DNA of 64,000 bases from Nitrosomonadales bacterium (GCA_016199835.1 JACQFX010000017.1:117811-181810); one strand, 5' to 3'. Shown: positions 20,833 through 30,575, numbered from the stretch's first letter. Notes: generated by a model not told the origin, from the sequence alone. A program made the numbers and translations.

Positions 20833-21619
20833 GCGGGTAGATCAAACTGATGATTAGCCATTGATCCTGAAAACGGTGCTGGTTACCCATCAGGAACATC
20901 AGATTCTTCCCGGTCAAATTTCCTTCCAGCTTTGCCCGAAAGGGAGCCTCCCAACCCTTGCCGTGGCTACGTTTGCAATTCCAGTAAAGCGCGCCAACCT
21001 CCCAGTCAACAATCTTGTGCCGCTCTTCGACCTCGCCATCCGGGGTATCGCAAACATAGCGATAGTAAAAATCAAACGGAATTTTCTTTAACTCCCGAAC
21101 CTGGCGCTTCGCCTCTGCCTCATCAAACAAGCTGCCCTGCATCTGCTCCTGCAACAGCTTTGCCCGCTCATCCTCCGTCCAGTCCGGGTTGCGCGCAGGC
21201 GTAATGTCCAAGCTGATGATGCGCTTGGGGCGAAGCAAAGCGAGGCTTACCAAAGCCTTTTCTCTGCCGCCATCTATATCCTTGAAATTCGTGAAAGCGG
21301 GCAGGCGGTCAATCCATACCCATCGCTCTTCCCAATTGTTTTTCGTCGAGAGCGGCTCCGCATCGCATTCGATGGTATCCACATAAATACGGTGGCTTTC
21401 CGGGCGGTTGTCGTTGTTCGATTTCTTTACCCGCGCACTGACCCATTGCCACTTCTTGAATTGCTGGCCTTCCTCGATAAGCCGGAACGGCACGGGATAC
21501 AAGCGACGAAGCTGCCCCTGCTCATTGACGCCTGCCACACAGGAGGTCTCGACATACTTCGCGCTGGGCGATGGGTAGGTCTTGGCAAGAATCAGAATGC
21601 GCTCAATGAAATCCGCCAT
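20789..21619 (-). CDS. Uncharacterised 276-residue protein at the end of the SIR2-HerA cluster
   Basis: A soluble protein beginning MADFIERILILAKTYPSPSAKYVETSC. It has many aromatic residues (KKWQWVSARVKKS, ERWVWIDRLP, FDFYYRYVC) and no nucleotide-binding or nuclease motif that I can recognise. It lies 67 bp after the Mrr-TPR gene on the same strand and overlaps the 3' end of the DUF488 gene on the other strand. Pairing with DUF488 suggests a linked job. I do not know the family's function. Confidence 0.75.
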   Translation of the reverse strand: MADFIERILILAKTYPSPSAKYVETSCVAGVNEQGQLRRLYPVPFRLIEEGQQFKKWQWVSARVKKSNNDNRPESHRIYVDTIECDAEPLSTKNNWEERWVWIDRLPAFTNFKDIDGGREKALVSLALLRPKRIISLDITPARNPDWTEDERAKLLQEQMQGSLFDEAEAKRQVRELKKIPFDFYYRYVCDTPDGEVEERHKIVDWEVGALYWNCKRSHGKGWEAPFRAKLEGNLTGKNLMFLMGNQHRFQDQWLIISLIYPPMQKPIQNPQVPLF

Positions 21620-21686
21620 GGATTCTCCTAGACGAGTCAGTCAGGCAAAATGTATGAAGTTGTTAAAAGCCGTAGTAGGTATTTAT

Positions 21687-24600
21687 TCAACGCAACCCCA
21701 TAACCATTGCTGGATATGCAACTTCCTGATCGCCAACTCGGAATCGGAGCATATAAATCCTCACCGGGAGACAGCCTATTGGAGCGGCAGAAAGCACAGC
21801 GACCATATCCTTTTTGAAGTTGGTTAGTGAAGCTACTGGAGTTTCGGAACACGACGACAACAATTTCCCCCATATTTCTTTAACTGCGCTACAGGCAGCG
21901 ACATCTGCCTGTTCCGTCGGCAGGTCAAGCGTACTATCGCAGATGCATCTGATTTCATTGTCGTGTGGCAGGAGTTCAGAGAACACGGGGATCGCTCCAT
22001 TTTCCCAAGCCACCTGCATGGTACGCCGGAGATTTGGAATCGCCTCTCGCTCAGTCAAGGGGAGGCAAATGCGGCGGTCGGAGAGTAAGTCGTTTGCTGA
22101 TGAGCCCAGCATAAACTGAACAATTTTGGGATCGAGCCGAAATTTTGGCCCCGCAAAAAATGGGCTAACTTCGGGGAAGCCTTCAACATCTTTCAGGAAG
22201 GCTAAATAATATCGCTCGTCTCGCGTGTTTTTTTGGGGGGTAAGAAGTCCAGTTCCGTTAGATAACGAATTCCTTTGGGCATTAGTTTCAGACGTAGCAT
22301 TGGCATCCTGATTATTAGTAAGCACCGTAATACCTGCGGGGAAGAGGAACCCGTTTGGAACAGGAATTATCTCAGCTTTAACCTTGAATTTCATACCAAA
22401 ATTAGTGCCCCACGCGTAAAGGTCACCTTGCCCGCTCAGCCCTTTTTTTATCCTTTCAAATTTACCAATGCTTATGGAAGAAATTAGAAATTTAATGCCA
22501 AGCATCGAGCGAAAAATATTCCATAAATCATTACGATGAATGTAGTACCAAAGCGGCAGAATAGCCATACGCATTTTGGGGTAACAGATGCACCACTCAT
22601 GCAATTCTTGAATAAGTTCTGGCAGGTCGCGTTGCGGCGGGCGATGGTGCTGTTCTTCATCTAGCTGGCCCTGCGATGAAAGTTTTGGTAATTTGCTGCG
22701 CAGATCAGCAGAGATTATGGCTACTGCGGGATTCTCAGGATCGAGTTCTTCCGCTCGATCTAGTTGCTGCTTAGCCTCGGTGAATTTCTGCTCGTCAATA
22801 TTTAGTTGCGCAAGCATTGTAAGCGTCATAGCCGCGAGCATCGGGGAAATCTTTTCCGCGCCAAGCGCAAGTATCTTTTCAGCCGCCTCCCGTTCTTTCT
22901 TGCGATCTTTTAGTTGTTGCATTACGCCACGAATATGATTCCAGCATTCAATAACACCTTTTATGTCATCCGCACCTTCAAGCCGCTCTATTGTTTTTTT
23001 GAAAATATGAATGGCTTGGTCGTACTGGCCGATTTGTTCCAAAAACGCACCCTTTTGTATTAACAATCTGTGCATTTCATCGACTGATTTTGCTTCTTGA
23101 ATCAAACCGTCAATCAACTCTAGGGCGAGCTTGCTTTTTTCTTTTAGTAAGTCCTCTTTTTCTGTGCCTTTTGCAACAAGACACAGCATTGTAAATACAG
23201 TTAGTTTGTGCTCTTGTTCAAGCCAATCATTGGAAACAAGGAAATTGAAAATTTGCTCAGCTTCCTCGTATTTCCGTAACTCAACAAGCTTACAAGCATG
23301 TCTAAAATAGTAATAAGAAGCCTTCCTATCATTTTTCCAAGCGGCTGCAATTGCAGCCGCTTGTTGATAATAATTGGCAGCCACATCCCTTTTGCCTACC
23401 GAATCGAACAATTCTCCTACTTGGAGATAGCACTTTGCCACCCCGACAGTATTGTTAATTTGCTCAAACAATTTTGCTGCATCGTTCAGGTCAGATGCCG
23501 CCAGTTGATACTCATCTGTTCCTCTACGCAAATTAGCGCGCTGCAGCAATGTGTCAGCAATGTTCCATTCCCAACCTTTTCCAAAGTTCTTAAAGAACTC
23601 CAATGCTCGCGTCCATTCCGTGATCGCATCATAGGGGCGGGTGTAACCAAAAATTTCCGCCTTCCAGCAATGACATTGGGCAAAACCTTCTTTGGCGTTC
23701 TTTTGCTTCTCGTTATCGCCAGTTGCGTAGAGTTCCGAGAATGCGTTATATGCAAGCTCAACAAGCTCTAAGGCCTTGGTGTTATCGCCATCTTTTATGC
23801 TAGATTTCTCCAAGGCCGATAATGACAAAAGCGCAAAGCCTTCATCTCTTTGTGATTCCGTCTCGCGGGCGTGTTCAAGCGCTCTGGTAATAAATCCGCG
23901 TGCTTGATCTCTGTTACCTTTGATTCGGTGCACCTCGCCAATGAGCTGAAGCAACCAGCACCGATCATCGCCTAGGTCAACGGCCTTGGCATCTTGAAGG
24001 CATTCATCGGCAAGCTTCAATGCCTCATCCAAGTTCGGTTCGTCCCTAGCTAGAACCAAAACAGTTTCTAGCCGCGCGCGAATCTCCTCACCCTTATTGC
24101 CTTCTTTCTCAGCTTGCTTGCGAACCACGCTCCACAAACGAAGAGCAGAATCTACATCGTGCTTGCGAGATGCGTTGCTGGCCTGCTTCTTTTTCTTCCT
24201 CAACGCCGAACTTAGTTCGACTTTCTCCATTGCCACAGTTTTATTATCGGCATCTCCGTGAACAGCTTGTCTCACTAATTCGGAGAGATTGCGATGTGAA
24301 AGCAGTTGCGGAAACATCCGAACAATATCTTCATGCTTGTGCAGCCAAGAACAAATATCGTTGCCGCCGTGAACAATGATGGCCGCGCAATCTGGGAGGA
24401 CATGTTGAATCTTGCCCATGACCGCTTCGCGTAACTTTGTCGAGAGAACTACATTCGTGAGTAGCGAATATATCTGTGGGGGCGGCTGATTTCGCTTCTT
24501 GATTCGCTGGCATTCCCGGCTCACAGCCTGAATCAGGAGACTGCTTGGTCTTGCTCCGGCTGCATTTGCTCCCTGAATGAATTTCGCTTGAAATTGGAAC

Positions 24601-24779
24601 GGACCTTGCTGAATGTCGTTTCCAGGGTAGCAAAGCGAAGCTTGGCAATATGCATCGTTTCCCCAATCTCCACTCCCACCCCAAGCTTCAACTCCAATCC
24701 CTAGTTTAGCCTTAAGAAGGGCTTGGCAGAGGCTCTCGAATTCCGACCAATGCAGATCATCCAAACGATATTCAAGCAT
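21687..24779 (-). CDS. Mrr-like nuclease fused to TPR repeats (candidate defence gene)
   Basis: A 1030-residue protein. Residues 1-165 form an Mrr/PD-(D/E)XK-like domain: FESLCQALLKAKLG, then GDWGND (D42 in the acidic position), then FQFQAK with Q64 and K66. Residues 190-700 are helical TPR-type repeats (for example YDQAIHIFKKTIERLEG, AKQQLDRAEELDPENP). The last 330 residues are unassigned. No Walker A motif was found, so it differs from Avs-type STAND proteins that join Mrr to an NTPase and repeats. It starts 40 bp after herA and is AT-richer than the backbone by eye. It is probably a sensor-nuclease of the SIR2-HerA cluster; inference. Confidence 0.75.
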   Translation of the reverse strand: MLEYRLDDLHWSEFESLCQALLKAKLGIGVEAWGGSGDWGNDAYCQASLCYPGNDIQQGPFQFQAKFIQGANAAGARPSSLLIQAVSRECQRIKKRNQPPPQIYSLLTNVVLSTKLREAVMGKIQHVLPDCAAIIVHGGNDICSWLHKHEDIVRMFPQLLSHRNLSELVRQAVHGDADNKTVAMEKVELSSALRKKKKQASNASRKHDVDSALRLWSVVRKQAEKEGNKGEEIRARLETVLVLARDEPNLDEALKLADECLQDAKAVDLGDDRCWLLQLIGEVHRIKGNRDQARGFITRALEHARETESQRDEGFALLSLSALEKSSIKDGDNTKALELVELAYNAFSELYATGDNEKQKNAKEGFAQCHCWKAEIFGYTRPYDAITEWTRALEFFKNFGKGWEWNIADTLLQRANLRRGTDEYQLAASDLNDAAKLFEQINNTVGVAKCYLQVGELFDSVGKRDVAANYYQQAAAIAAAWKNDRKASYYYFRHACKLVELRKYEEAEQIFNFLVSNDWLEQEHKLTVFTMLCLVAKGTEKEDLLKEKSKLALELIDGLIQEAKSVDEMHRLLIQKGAFLEQIGQYDQAIHIFKKTIERLEGADDIKGVIECWNHIRGVMQQLKDRKKEREAAEKILALGAEKISPMLAAMTLTMLAQLNIDEQKFTEAKQQLDRAEELDPENPAVAIISADLRSKLPKLSSQGQLDEEQHHRPPQRDLPELIQELHEWCICYPKMRMAILPLWYYIHRNDLWNIFRSMLGIKFLISSISIGKFERIKKGLSGQGDLYAWGTNFGMKFKVKAEIIPVPNGFLFPAGITVLTNNQDANATSETNAQRNSLSNGTGLLTPQKNTRDERYYLAFLKDVEGFPEVSPFFAGPKFRLDPKIVQFMLGSSANDLLSDRRICLPLTEREAIPNLRRTMQVAWENGAIPVFSELLPHDNEIRCICDSTLDLPTEQADVAACSAVKEIWGKLLSSCSETPVASLTNFKKDMVAVLSAAPIGCLPVRIYMLRFRVGDQEVAYPAMVMGLR

Positions 24780-24819
24780 TTTTGTTGACTCTGAAAGGTC
24801 GTAGAAATCTCATATAAAC

Positions 24820-26529
24820 TCAAGGAACAACTTCCTGATTTCTCCATGCATGTAGGACTTTGGCGAAATCAATATCCTTCGGTGCCTCATTCCATGCCTC
24901 GTAGAATGATGCGTCGTCACTTTCAGGCGCGGGATTGGGAACGTCAATCTTGATGCGGGTAGGCATCATTACTGAATCCCCGATCAGGATGCTTTCTCCA
25001 CGCCGTAATGTGGAAAACATGCTCGCGATTCCACGCACAGAATCAGGCAGGAGGTTCCGGACGTAGGATTGGTCATCCGGGTTTGAGATGCGGAGGCAGA
25101 GAAAGCTGTTGCACTGTGAAAGGATGGTTGCAGAAACCTCCCGAGGACGCTGACTAATAACGGTCAGACTAACACCATATTTGCGCCCTTCCTTGGCTAT
25201 GCGCTCAGCAGAATGCTTGGCCGCCTCGGTCGCAGGGTCTCCATCGCATAAGTAGATGTGTGCCTCGTCTGCAAAAACTGAAATCGGGAAGCGCGTTGTA
25301 TGAACGCGCCGATGCCAATATGCAAAATCAAATAGGCAGCGAAGGATGAGTGAAATCACAGAGGAGCGAACATCGAACGGAACTGGACTTAAATCGACGA
25401 CGACGACCTTTTTCCGATCTCCTGCCTTTTCGCCTAACAGGCGACGAAACAGGTCTTCCATCGAAGCGCTTGTGTTGTACGTCTTGGGCTTAAAAATCAG
25501 GTCATAGCGCCTATCGTTAAGTCTGGAGTCAACCCTCATCAGAAGCCGCGTAAAGTCTCCATATAGCGGCCCTTGCTTTGGCCCTTTAGAACCTTGAACC
25601 ATCTCGGTATCGAGTCGGCGAAACTCATCCAGAATGTTCGCAAAGTCGAAGAACACAGGTGTATCAATGGTGATTTTTTTTAGTCCTAACGCCTTATTTT
25701 CCGGGTGTGCCTCTTTTGCAGCTTGCAGCAATTCCTTGAATTTGGCGATTTGGTTGGGGGCAGCCGACTCGCTCCGGTCAACCATCAACCCAAGCAACTC
25801 TTCGGAGTTCATCAGCCAGTAAGGCAACTCCAAGTCACTTGCCGCTATTACATCCGCAGAGTCGCCAAAGGTTGTGGTGTATTCCCCATGCAAGTCAAAC
25901 AGTACGATAGTTGCTTGCTGAAAGTCGCACATTTTCTGGATAAGCGATGCAACCGTCCACGATTTTCCGCCACCTGTCTGGCCGAGGATTGCTGCGTGCC
26001 GGGTTAGGAATGCATCTAGGTTTATTTTCGCCTGTTGCCCAGGAAGAAGCGACAGCTTTCCTATTGCGAAATCGCCTTCGGCATAACTTGCATAGACTTG
26101 GTCAATTAAGGCTGGCGAGACGGCGAACACGGGGGCATTCACCGTTGGAAGAACGTCCGTCCCGCGCTCAAATTTTCCAGTCGCATCAATAGTGCCGACA
26201 GGAATGGTCGAGAGTCCACGTGTCGCGCGGTCGAGCAGCATCGTTCCGTCAGCTTCCGCCGCCCTTGATTCGGATGCACTTACCTTGCCCTCGCGCATCT
26301 CGATGCCCGTTACCATGCACAACAGCTTCGCCGCAGGCAGAGCGACCATGATGAATGTTCCAGGTTGTCCGATAAGCACTGGCGTTGGCCCCGTCGAAGT
26401 CGGCAGATGTACAGTCATCGAATCCGGAACTCCACGTTCAACATCGGCAGTGGGCTCATGATCAACAAGGGTGACGAATATCTCATCGCCCGTTACACCG
26501 ACAACTTTTCCAATCTGGTAATCACTCAT
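24820..26529 (-). CDS. herA: HerA-type hexameric ATPase (SIR2-HerA defence system)
   Basis: A 569-residue HerA/FtsK-like ATPase. An N-terminal beta-barrel (HAS-like) domain is followed by Walker A GQTGGGKS at 183-190, Walker B FADEAH near 418 and the sensor region SQRPREVSATILSQC. It lies 9 bp downstream of a SIR2-domain gene, the arrangement of the known SIR2-HerA antiphage pair, in which HerA assembles with the SIR2 NADase/nuclease. The gene order SIR2, HerA and then an Mrr-TPR protein is the notable extension here. Confidence 0.92.
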   Translation of the reverse strand: MSDYQIGKVVGVTGDEIFVTLVDHEPTADVERGVPDSMTVHLPTSTGPTPVLIGQPGTFIMVALPAAKLLCMVTGIEMREGKVSASESRAAEADGTMLLDRATRGLSTIPVGTIDATGKFERGTDVLPTVNAPVFAVSPALIDQVYASYAEGDFAIGKLSLLPGQQAKINLDAFLTRHAAILGQTGGGKSWTVASLIQKMCDFQQATIVLFDLHGEYTTTFGDSADVIAASDLELPYWLMNSEELLGLMVDRSESAAPNQIAKFKELLQAAKEAHPENKALGLKKITIDTPVFFDFANILDEFRRLDTEMVQGSKGPKQGPLYGDFTRLLMRVDSRLNDRRYDLIFKPKTYNTSASMEDLFRRLLGEKAGDRKKVVVVDLSPVPFDVRSSVISLILRCLFDFAYWHRRVHTTRFPISVFADEAHIYLCDGDPATEAAKHSAERIAKEGRKYGVSLTVISQRPREVSATILSQCNSFLCLRISNPDDQSYVRNLLPDSVRGIASMFSTLRRGESILIGDSVMMPTRIKIDVPNPAPESDDASFYEAWNEAPKDIDFAKVLHAWRNQEVVP

Positions 26530-26538
26530 GCGTGGTTC

Positions 26539-27576
26539 CTATTCAAAGAGGGTGACAAACTTACTGAATTGCCATGCGTCGGTGGTTGCAGCGACGGACT
26601 TGCCGTCAATGTGAAGGTGGCTGCTAAAGCCAGCCCGAAAGTTCGGCAATGATTTGAATGCGGCGAGACCTGCAGGTTCATCTTGGCTTAACGCGAACAA
26701 GCGACATCTATTTGATTGCATCACCGGAAGTAATAGTTGCTGATTGATGTGCTCGTCGGCGTAACTGAAGCCACAACTCACAAGGTATTTACACTCACCA
26801 CCCAATACTTTGCTCGCTTGATTGAATAATGTGTCATAGGGAGGCGTCATTGTATCCATGACCTTCTTGCGCCGTGGCAGCACCATCACGCGGCGAGAGT
26901 TGGCACGCATGGCCGATGGATGCCTCTCATAGAACACGGCAGATTCTTCAGTCCATGAAATAGAGCCATGCAATTTAATCAGCTTCACTGTCAGATTATT
27001 GTTTGGCGCAAATCTTCCACCTGAAACCACACCTGATGTGTTCTTGAACTGCGCTGGCTGAAAATACCGCTCCGTCGTGCCACAGAAACCATTTTCGATG
27101 GAAACACCAACACGGGCAGCAGCCGTCTCAAACAACAGGTCGTAGTTCGTCGTAAAAATCCATACCGAACATGGAAGGCCGAACGCATGTCTCTTCAGGG
27201 CTTCGAAAAATCTACAGTGGTTATCTATGTTTGGGTTTGCGACTGCCAGAAGACAGTTGAGAATCAACTCACGCAGTCGAGTTTCCAAAGCACTGAATCG
27301 TGGGTCGCCTGAATTTGTCCAGTGTGCAATAACAAGGTCAGAAAGTTGCTCAATATTGGGTATTGCCTGCGCATCGTCATAGGTCTCACCCGCTTGCTTA
27401 AGAACCTCATCAAGGACAGTGCGTTCGTCTGGCTTGAGTGCCGTCATTACCTCGCGGGTAAGCTGCGGCATCATCGGATAGCCCGCTTCACGCGATGTCC
27501 CTGCGCCGAACAGAAAGCCTGTGCCATCCAATGGTTGCGATACATTGGGCAATATGTCTGTCAGGTTAATAGTCAC
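26539..27576 (-). CDS. SIR2-domain NADase-type effector (SIR2-HerA defence system)
   Basis: A 345-residue SIR2-family protein. Motifs: GAGTS at 24-28, TNYD at 143-146 and LHGS with the catalytic His203. The start codon is GTG at 27576. Stand-alone SIR2 domains in antiphage systems deplete NAD+ on infection, and with HerA they form a large complex. It is the first gene of a run of four on the minus strand. No membrane segment or Zn-ribbon is seen. Promoter elements for this operon would lie in 27577-27800 but none is convincing. Confidence 0.9.
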   Translation of the reverse strand: MTINLTDILPNVSQPLDGTGFLFGAGTSREAGYPMMPQLTREVMTALKPDERTVLDEVLKQAGETYDDAQAIPNIEQLSDLVIAHWTNSGDPRFSALETRLRELILNCLLAVANPNIDNHCRFFEALKRHAFGLPCSVWIFTTNYDLLFETAAARVGVSIENGFCGTTERYFQPAQFKNTSGVVSGGRFAPNNNLTVKLIKLHGSISWTEESAVFYERHPSAMRANSRRVMVLPRRKKVMDTMTPPYDTLFNQASKVLGGECKYLVSCGFSYADEHINQQLLLPVMQSNRCRLFALSQDEPAGLAAFKSLPNFRAGFSSHLHIDGKSVAATTDAWQFSKFVTLFE

Positions 27577-28177
27577 GATGAGAACAGATCACGTAGCTAA
27601 AAAGCACATGGGGCTTGTAATCACGCAAAGCGATTATGGATAGCGCTCGGCTTGCCGGAATTGCTCGAAAAAAAGCAGAGAGGCTCGCAGCCATGTTATC
27701 CCCCTTGATAACAAACTTGCTGATTAGTTGTTCCCTCTGGTGAGGGACTCTCGCGTCAGCCTCCTGTTCTGATTATCCGCCGTGTCCGTGCCGTACTTTG
27801 CGACTCAGTTTTATTGCGGCGGTTGCGCAAGTTGGATGCAACTCTAAACGAGCTGGGAAGAAGTTGCAACGGCAATGGCGTGTATGTTTGGTTAGCTGCC
27901 GTTTCCGAGTGACAGTATGATTTTTCACGGCGTGCCAACATGGAGAAAATTGCCTGAAAATATTCGGTGAAAATTTTCATCAAGCTGGTGAAAGCCACCC
28001 AGACTATATATAAATTGGTTACAGGTTACCTGCCACCATCACTCTGAAAGCCATGCTGCTCCTTAATTTATGAAAAATTTCCTCCTACTCAAACGCCATT
28101 TCGAGTTGCGCGAAACATCTTTTTTCCTACTCATGCGCCAAATCATAAGCCGCGTTTCCCTACTCAACCGCCAATAG
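27577..28177. other. Intergenic region between SIR2 and trfA, possible plasmid origin remnant
   Basis: About 600 bp without a credible gene; an 80-codon frame at 27756-27998 has no protein-like features. The right part is AT-rich (ctatatataaattgg near 28004-28018) and ends with three iteron-like repeats beside the TrfA-type gene. No consensus DnaA box was found by eye. Confidence 0.5.
28084..28175. repeat. Three iteron-like direct repeats next to the replication initiator
   Basis: Three 17-bp copies of cctactcaaNcgccaat-type sequence lie at 28084-28100, 28126-28142 and 28159-28175, spaced 42 and 33 bp start to start. They end just before the stop codon of the TrfA-type gene. Iterons bound by a cognate initiator are usual in TrfA-type plasmid origins. 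Origin function is inferred. Confidence 0.6.
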
Positions 28178-29062
28178 TCAGCGCCGGACAACGGCAACAT
28201 GATTTCCGTTGATCTGCCATGACCCCAGGAATCCCGCTGCCACCAGCGCTTTCAAGGCCAGGACAATCACCCTGCGGAGATTGTCGTGGCGGCTGATGGT
28301 GAGGTCGGCGGCGCGCTGAATTTCTTCGAGGGGAAGCGGGTACGGTTGCTTGTGACTGGCCAAGTAGCCGTGCAACCAGGTGGCCAGCCCTTCCGGCAAC
28401 TGTCGGTGTTGTGCCCACTGGAGGTGCGTGTAATGCTGCCCATGAAACAGCGCCGCCAGCTCCGGCGCGAGTTTGACCTGGTAGCGCGGCAGCGGCTTGC
28501 CGGTGCTCTCGTCTCGCCAGCAGAAGGCCGGGATCATGGACAGCGAGATGGTGTGCCTAGTACGTTCGGCATAGAAAGCCAGTGCGGTGGCCTGCAAGCG
28601 CGTGAGGCATTTGCGCAGGTGAGTGTAGGTCTCGCCGGAAGGCGTCCAGCCGACGGCTTGGCAGAAACTGTACGGTGTAAATTCCACGACCGCGCCCAGC
28701 GTGGTGTCACTCGCCATCTGTACCAGTTGCAGCCAGACCGTGGCATCGTCCTGCCGCAGTTCCTCGCCCGTGTAGGTGATGCGCCCCTTGCCGATGATCG
28801 CCAATGTTTCCTGTCGCAAATAACGTCGTTTCTGATTGCGGTTGCGCGCGTTGAACAACGCGCTGCGTAAAAACTCGTTCGGCGCGCAGCGGACTTCTTC
28901 CGGCCAGAGGGGAAGTTGATCGCCACGCTGATAGCCCCGTAGCTGTTGAATTCGTTTGAGGTAAATCTTGATCGGTTTGTGCATGGCGATTGGCGTCCAG
29001 CTCGTGACGCTAACTTCCGCCCGCATTTGATGGCGTCCGAAATGTGACCCGGCAGGGCGCAT
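28178..29062 (-). CDS. trfA: TrfA-type plasmid replication initiator
   Basis: A 294-residue protein with the TrfA-family block EFLRSALFNARNRNQKRRYL and GKGRITYTGEELRQDDATVWLQL, then two winged-helix-like regions and a basic C-terminus. TrfA binds iterons at plasmid origins and loads the replicative helicase. A GAGG ribosome site lies about 9 bp before the ATG at 29062. It stands next to iteron-like repeats and an integrase/AlpA pair but no partition or transfer genes, so it seems a relic or part of an integrated element. Confidence 0.85.
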   Translation of the reverse strand: MRPAGSHFGRHQMRAEVSVTSWTPIAMHKPIKIYLKRIQQLRGYQRGDQLPLWPEEVRCAPNEFLRSALFNARNRNQKRRYLRQETLAIIGKGRITYTGEELRQDDATVWLQLVQMASDTTLGAVVEFTPYSFCQAVGWTPSGETYTHLRKCLTRLQATALAFYAERTRHTISLSMIPAFCWRDESTGKPLPRYQVKLAPELAALFHGQHYTHLQWAQHRQLPEGLATWLHGYLASHKQPYPLPLEEIQRAADLTISRHDNLRRVIVLALKALVAAGFLGSWQINGNHVAVVRR

Positions 29063-29158
29063 TTCAACGCCTCAATCCTTACGCGGTGATGTTCAATTCG
29101 ATTCACGATCAATAGTCATTGATGGAGTGACTGTGTCGAATTGGATGAGGGGTGATTT

Positions 29159-29383
29159 ATGAACCAGCGGTTGATACGCCTGCCGCAAGTCAAGGCCATG
29201 GTAGGCCTTGGCACGACGGCGATTTACGACAAAATCAAGAAGGGTGAATTCCCGAGGCAGATCAAGCTCGGGCGCTTATCCGGTTGGGTCGAGTCCGAGG
29301 TGCAGGATTGGATAAGCCAGCAGATATTGGCAAGTCGTCCGGGGTCGGCAAGTTCATCGCCTCGCGCGCAAGCTGCGTGTTGA
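29159..29383 (+). CDS. AlpA-family transcriptional regulator / excisionase
   Basis: A 74-residue MerR-like helix-turn-helix protein (RLIRLPQVKAMVGLGTTAIYDKIKKGEFPRQIKLG) typical of AlpA. AlpA proteins activate or direct excision of P4-type elements. A GAGGGG ribosome site lies just upstream of the ATG. Its last 122 bp overlap the 3' end of the integrase gene in antisense, so the two transcripts can pair. Confidence 0.88.
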   Translation: MNQRLIRLPQVKAMVGLGTTAIYDKIKKGEFPRQIKLGRLSGWVESEVQDWISQQILASRPGSASSSPRAQAAC

Positions 29384-30575
29384 CGATGATCTCTTCCGGA
29401 ATGTTATCAATCCAGTCCGCCCAGGCTTGCATCATATTCCGGCGCTCTGGCAGGTACTCGGCATGGTTGTAGGCGGCCTTGGTTTTGTTGCCTTCGACGT
29501 GCGCAAGCTGGCGCTCGATCCACTCGGAGTGGAAGCCCATTTCGTGCAGCCGCGTTGAGGCCGTTGCCCGGAAATCATGCCCTGTCCACTGGCCGGAGGG
29601 ATAGCCCATGTGTTCGAGCGCGCGGTTGATCGTGGTCGCGCTCATCACATCATCCGGACGGCGGAAATTCGGGAACAGCCAGTTGCCGGCGCCGGTGATC
29701 TTCCGCAATTCTTGCAGCAGTTCCACTGCCTGACGCGGCAGCGGCACTACATGCACCCGCTTCATTTTCATCCGGCCCGGCTGAATTTTCCATTCGGCAG
29801 CATTGAGGTCGAACTCGGCCCAGGGCGCTTTGCGTAATTCGGCTGTACGCACGAAGGTGTAGAGCATCAGCTTCATGGCGATAACGGTAGTCCGGTTGCC
29901 GCCATACTTCGTCAGCTTCGCTTTGAAGTCGCCGATATGCTCGGCTGACATCGGTTTGCTGTGGTTGATCTGCGGGCGCGACAATGCTCCCTTGAGCGCC
30001 GCCGCAGGATCGCCTTCGGCGCGCAGGGTAACCACCGCGTGGCGGAAAATTGCCGAGCACCACTGGCGCAGTTGCATCGCATAAGTTTCCGCGCCGCGTT
30101 CTTCCATGACCTGAAGAATGTTAAGCAGATGTGCAGCCGTTACCTTGCGGATGGGCAGTTTGCCGATTTTCGGGAAGGCGTTCTGCTCGATGCAATTGGT
30201 CGCCTGCTTGTGCGAGTAGGCCGACCACTTGCCTTTCTTCCGCTCCAGCCACTCCCGCGCGATAGCTTCGAATGTGTTGGCGCGTTCATGCGACTGGCGC
30301 AGCTTCTCGGTCTTCTTTTCCTGGGTGGGATGGATGCCCTGTTTGACGAGCTCACGCACGCGCTCACGTTCGCGGCGGGCTTCGGACAGGGAGACGGATG
30401 GATATTCGCCGATGGTGTAGCGACCATCTTTCTCTGGCGTCAGCCAGTAACGGTAGCGCCAGAATTTTGCGCCGGTCGGACGCACCTCAAGATAGAGGCC
30501 GCTGCCATCCTGAAGCACGTAAGGCTTCTCGGTGGGCTTGGCTGTTCTGACTTTTGTGTCTGTGAGAGATGACAT
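29262..30575 (-). CDS. int: P4-type tyrosine integrase (DUF4102 N-terminal domain)
   Basis: A 437-residue integrase. The N-terminal DUF4102 arm-binding domain (TDTKVRTAKPTEKPYVLQDGSGLYLEV) is followed by the core-binding domain and the catalytic domain, with R in FVRTAELRKAPW, HDFRATAST, RQLAHV and the nucleophile Tyr in KAAYNHAEY. It marks the right end of the accessory island and starts 276 bp before the next chromosomal gene. P4 integrases usually use tRNA genes, but none is visible nearby. Inverted repeats overlap its start codon. Confidence 0.93.
   Translation of the reverse strand: MSSLTDTKVRTAKPTEKPYVLQDGSGLYLEVRPTGAKFWRYRYWLTPEKDGRYTIGEYPSVSLSEARRERERVRELVKQGIHPTQEKKTEKLRQSHERANTFEAIAREWLERKKGKWSAYSHKQATNCIEQNAFPKIGKLPIRKVTAAHLLNILQVMEERGAETYAMQLRQWCSAIFRHAVVTLRAEGDPAAALKGALSRPQINHSKPMSAEHIGDFKAKLTKYGGNRTTVIAMKLMLYTFVRTAELRKAPWAEFDLNAAEWKIQPGRMKMKRVHVVPLPRQAVELLQELRKITGAGNWLFPNFRRPDDVMSATTINRALEHMGYPSGQWTGHDFRATASTRLHEMGFHSEWIERQLAHVEGNKTKAAYNHAEYLPERRNMMQAWADWIDNIPEEIIVNTQLAREAMNLPTPDDLPISAGLSNPAPRTRPNRISARA

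Noticed and set aside
27756..27998. 80-codon frame upstream of SIR2
   Set aside because: No ribosome site or protein-like pattern; lies in a probable origin remnant.
28084..28175. CRISPR-like repeat array
   Set aside because: Only three short repeats with unequal spacing and no cas genes; iterons beside a TrfA gene fit better.
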